DNA of 18,665 bases from Eubacteriaceae bacterium. GTDB lineage: Bacteria > Bacillota > Clostridia > Peptostreptococcales > Anaerovoracaceae. The notes under the pieces are model-generated. The model saw nothing but the letters and a program-made list of their open reading frames with translations, was not told the DNA's origin and searched no databases. Shown here piece after piece: positions 17,449 to 18,665 of this stretch (positions within the stretch are counted from its first letter, which is position 1; every line of letters starts with the position of its first letter). The stretch spans positions 1-18,665 of the forward strand of contig CABIWW010000024.1 in NCBI GenBank assembly GCA_902362435.1, written 5' to 3'. Position numbers and translations under genes: made by a program.

Positions 17449-18074
17449 TTAGCTACCTCCTCGTAACCTTCGCCTGTTTTTCCTGAAACCTTGAATACAG
17501 GAACGTCTTTGTTCAGTGCGCGGACACCTTTCATGTAGTATTCTTCATCAAAATCGAGATACGGGATCAGATCGACCTTGTTAAGCAGGATGATATCTGC
17601 CTTTTCGAATGCGAGAGGGTACTTGTAAGGCTTGTCACTGCCCTCTGTTACTGTGGAAATCAGCATCATCACATGTTCACCGATAGTGAATTCAGCGGGA
17701 CACACGAGATTGCCGATGTTTTCTATGAACAGTATTCCCGGCTCACTGAATGATATATGCTCTGTGGCATGCTCAATCAGCGGTGCGTCAAGATGGCACT
17801 CGCCGTGAGTGTTCACCTGGTGCGTTTCGATACCCAGAGAATTGAGATCCTGGGTATCTATGTCTGACTCGATATCGCCTTCGATAACGTAAGGCTTGAC
17901 GTCGAGGTGCTTGACGATGTTTTTGAGCGATGTCGTTTTTCCTACTCCCGGCGCTCCCATTTCGTTGACAACGAGCACTCCGTGCGATGTCATATGTTCG
18001 TTGACATGTTCTGCAATATGGTCATTCTCGTCGAGGATGCCTTCCATAACATTTATTTTTCTGATATCGTGCAT
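17406..18074 (-). CDS. hypB: GTPase HypB, nickel insertion for [NiFe] hydrogenase
   Basis: 222 residues. HypB is a SIMIBI-class GTPase that, with HypA, delivers nickel to the hydrogenase large subunit. Seen: P-loop GAPGVGKTT (40-48), the switch-region Cys93-His94 in GECHLDA, Cys125 in IGNLVCPAEF (conserved GTPase-domain metal site) and NKVD (165-168) for guanine. It lacks the N-terminal CxxCGC motif and the poly-His stretch of some HypB proteins, so it is the short form without nickel storage. GGAGG precedes the start. The last 43 bases overlap hypF. Preceded by hypA after a 75-bp gap containing a stem-loop. Confidence 0.95.
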   Translation of the reverse strand: MHDIRKINVMEGILDENDHIAEHVNEHMTSHGVLVVNEMGAPGVGKTTSLKNIVKHLDVKPYVIEGDIESDIDTQDLNSLGIETHQVNTHGECHLDAPLIEHATEHISFSEPGILFIENIGNLVCPAEFTIGEHVMMLISTVTEGSDKPYKYPLAFEKADIILLNKVDLIPYLDFDEEYYMKGVRALNKDVPVFKVSGKTGEGYEEVAKWLQNKAKELNSGE

Positions 18075-18105
18075 TACTTGTTACCTCCGTTTGATTATCT
18101 GAATA

Positions 18106-18137
18106 CCGGCAGGGCATCTGCGATGCGCTGCTGCCGG
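18106..18137 (-). repeat. Two-tier stem-loop between hypA and hypB
   Basis: CCGGCAG (18106-18112) pairs with CTGCCGG (18131-18137), and inside it GCATC pairs with GATGC around three bases. There is no T tract. It ends about 30 bases before the hypB start and could stabilise or partially terminate the message between hypA and hypB. Confidence 0.6.
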
Positions 18138-18149
18138 AAATGCTGTGCG

Positions 18150-18491
18150 TTATTCTATTTCGATGCTTTCTATATAGAATTCCTTTCCTATCTCAGTAGG
18201 CTCGCCCTGACCGTCACATTTAGGACAGTCGAAAGTCATCGGCTTCTTTTCGAAAAGTTCTCCGCATTTGGCGCATCTGAGCTTCGGTTTCACATGTGTT
18301 ATGTCGACGAGTGCGCCTTCACATATGGTGTCCTGTGATATTATGTCAAAATACATCTGTACGGATTCACCGACGTAACCGGAGTAATCGCCGATCACGA
18401 GACTGACCTTGGTCACCTTTGAGCCGTGCGCTTTTCTGCAGTGATCGCCTGCGATCTTTATGATCTGTTCTGTGATTGGATATTCGTGCAT
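18150..18491 (-). CDS. hypA: Nickel metallochaperone HypA
   Basis: 113 residues, normal for the family. HypA binds nickel through the N-terminal Met-His-Glu (residues 1-3, present) and a structural zinc through two Cys pairs, here Cys73/Cys76 and Cys89/Cys92. It transfers nickel with HypB to the hydrogenase apoprotein. ATG at 18491 with AGGAAG upstream. First gene of hypA-hypB-hypF; hypC, hypD, hypE and hydrogenase structural genes are not in this window and must lie elsewhere if the pathway is complete. Confidence 0.95.
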   Translation of the reverse strand: MHEYPITEQIIKIAGDHCRKAHGSKVTKVSLVIGDYSGYVGESVQMYFDIISQDTICEGALVDITHVKPKLRCAKCGELFEKKPMTFDCPKCDGQGEPTEIGKEFYIESIEIE

Positions 18492-18534
18492 AGCCTTAAC
18501 TTCCTGTTTGTTTTGAAAATGATTTACAACTTAT

Positions 18535-18563
18535 ATTATAAGTCTTTTAAGGGATATTAACAA
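18535..18563 (-). promoter_or_regulatory. Probable housekeeping promoter of the hyp operon
   Basis: On the minus strand TTGTTA (18558-18563), 17 bases, TATAAT (18535-18540), about 44 bases before the hypA start. The -10 is perfect; the -35 matches TTGACA at four of six positions. The 100 bases to the right contain only a short TGACAGTGTCA palindrome (18580-18590) and no visible gene. Confidence 0.55.
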
Positions 18564-18665
18564 ACTTTTTTTGTTCTGATGACAGTGTCAAGTTTCTGTA
18601 GGTTAAAAGATCGGAGACTGCCTCCCAGTATCCCATACTCTCAATAACCCGTATTTCCATATATC

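Overview
This looks like about 18.7 kb of chromosome from a strict anaerobe of the Clostridia (Bacillota). Support: a 5S rRNA tail at the left edge, strong AGGAGG-type ribosome-binding sites, a one-piece pyruvate:ferredoxin oxidoreductase (PFOR), [NiFe]-hydrogenase maturation genes, and CoA-acylating aldehyde/iron-alcohol dehydrogenase chemistry. An amino-acid-fermenting clostridium fits best. The species cannot be named from sequence alone.

Layout. (1) 1-87: 3' end of a 5S rRNA gene and its terminator. (2) 88-8630: a two-operon catabolic island under a PAS/sigma-54 activator. Operon 1 (518-2437) encodes a hotdog-fold CoA-ester ammonia-lyase-like protein and an acylating aldehyde dehydrogenase. 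A 101-residue orphan gene (2637-2942) follows. The activator gene is at 3093-4511. Operon 2 (4817-8498) encodes a Na+/solute symporter, a 73-residue two-helix membrane protein, an unrecognised 218-residue protein and an iron-type alcohol dehydrogenase. (3) 8671-10551, minus strand: a single-pass membrane protein with zinc ribbon and TPR repeats. (4) 10552-11485: a repeat-rich intergenic region with five 77-bp tandem units whose hairpin stems change in a compensatory way, followed by the nifJ control region. (5) 11486-15028: nifJ (PFOR). (6) 15106-18491, minus strand: hypA-hypB-hypF, convergent with nifJ across a bidirectional terminator.

Main observation. Both catabolic operons have textbook sigma-54 -24/-12 promoters (377-393 and 4690-4705). 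Upstream of each are three copies of an inverted repeat, GTTSC-N6-GNAAC, arranged almost identically: a distal pair with centres 19 bp apart, at the same distance from both promoters to within 1 bp, and a proximal copy displaced by 11 bp (one helical turn). This is probably the operator of the activator encoded between the operons, and it ties the two operons into one regulon. nifJ also has a sigma-54 promoter (11409-11423) but lacks this operator. It has a different 36-bp nested dyad in the expected enhancer position.

How the genes could work together (inference): the symporter brings in a solute; the alcohol dehydrogenase, acylating aldehyde dehydrogenase and ammonia-lyase-like protein form a chain alcohol <-> aldehyde <-> acyl-CoA <-> enoyl-CoA + NH3, which would suit a 3-amino-alcohol or beta-amino acid derivative. 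The dehydrogenase has Glu where the family usually has a conserved active-site His. The substrate is not known.
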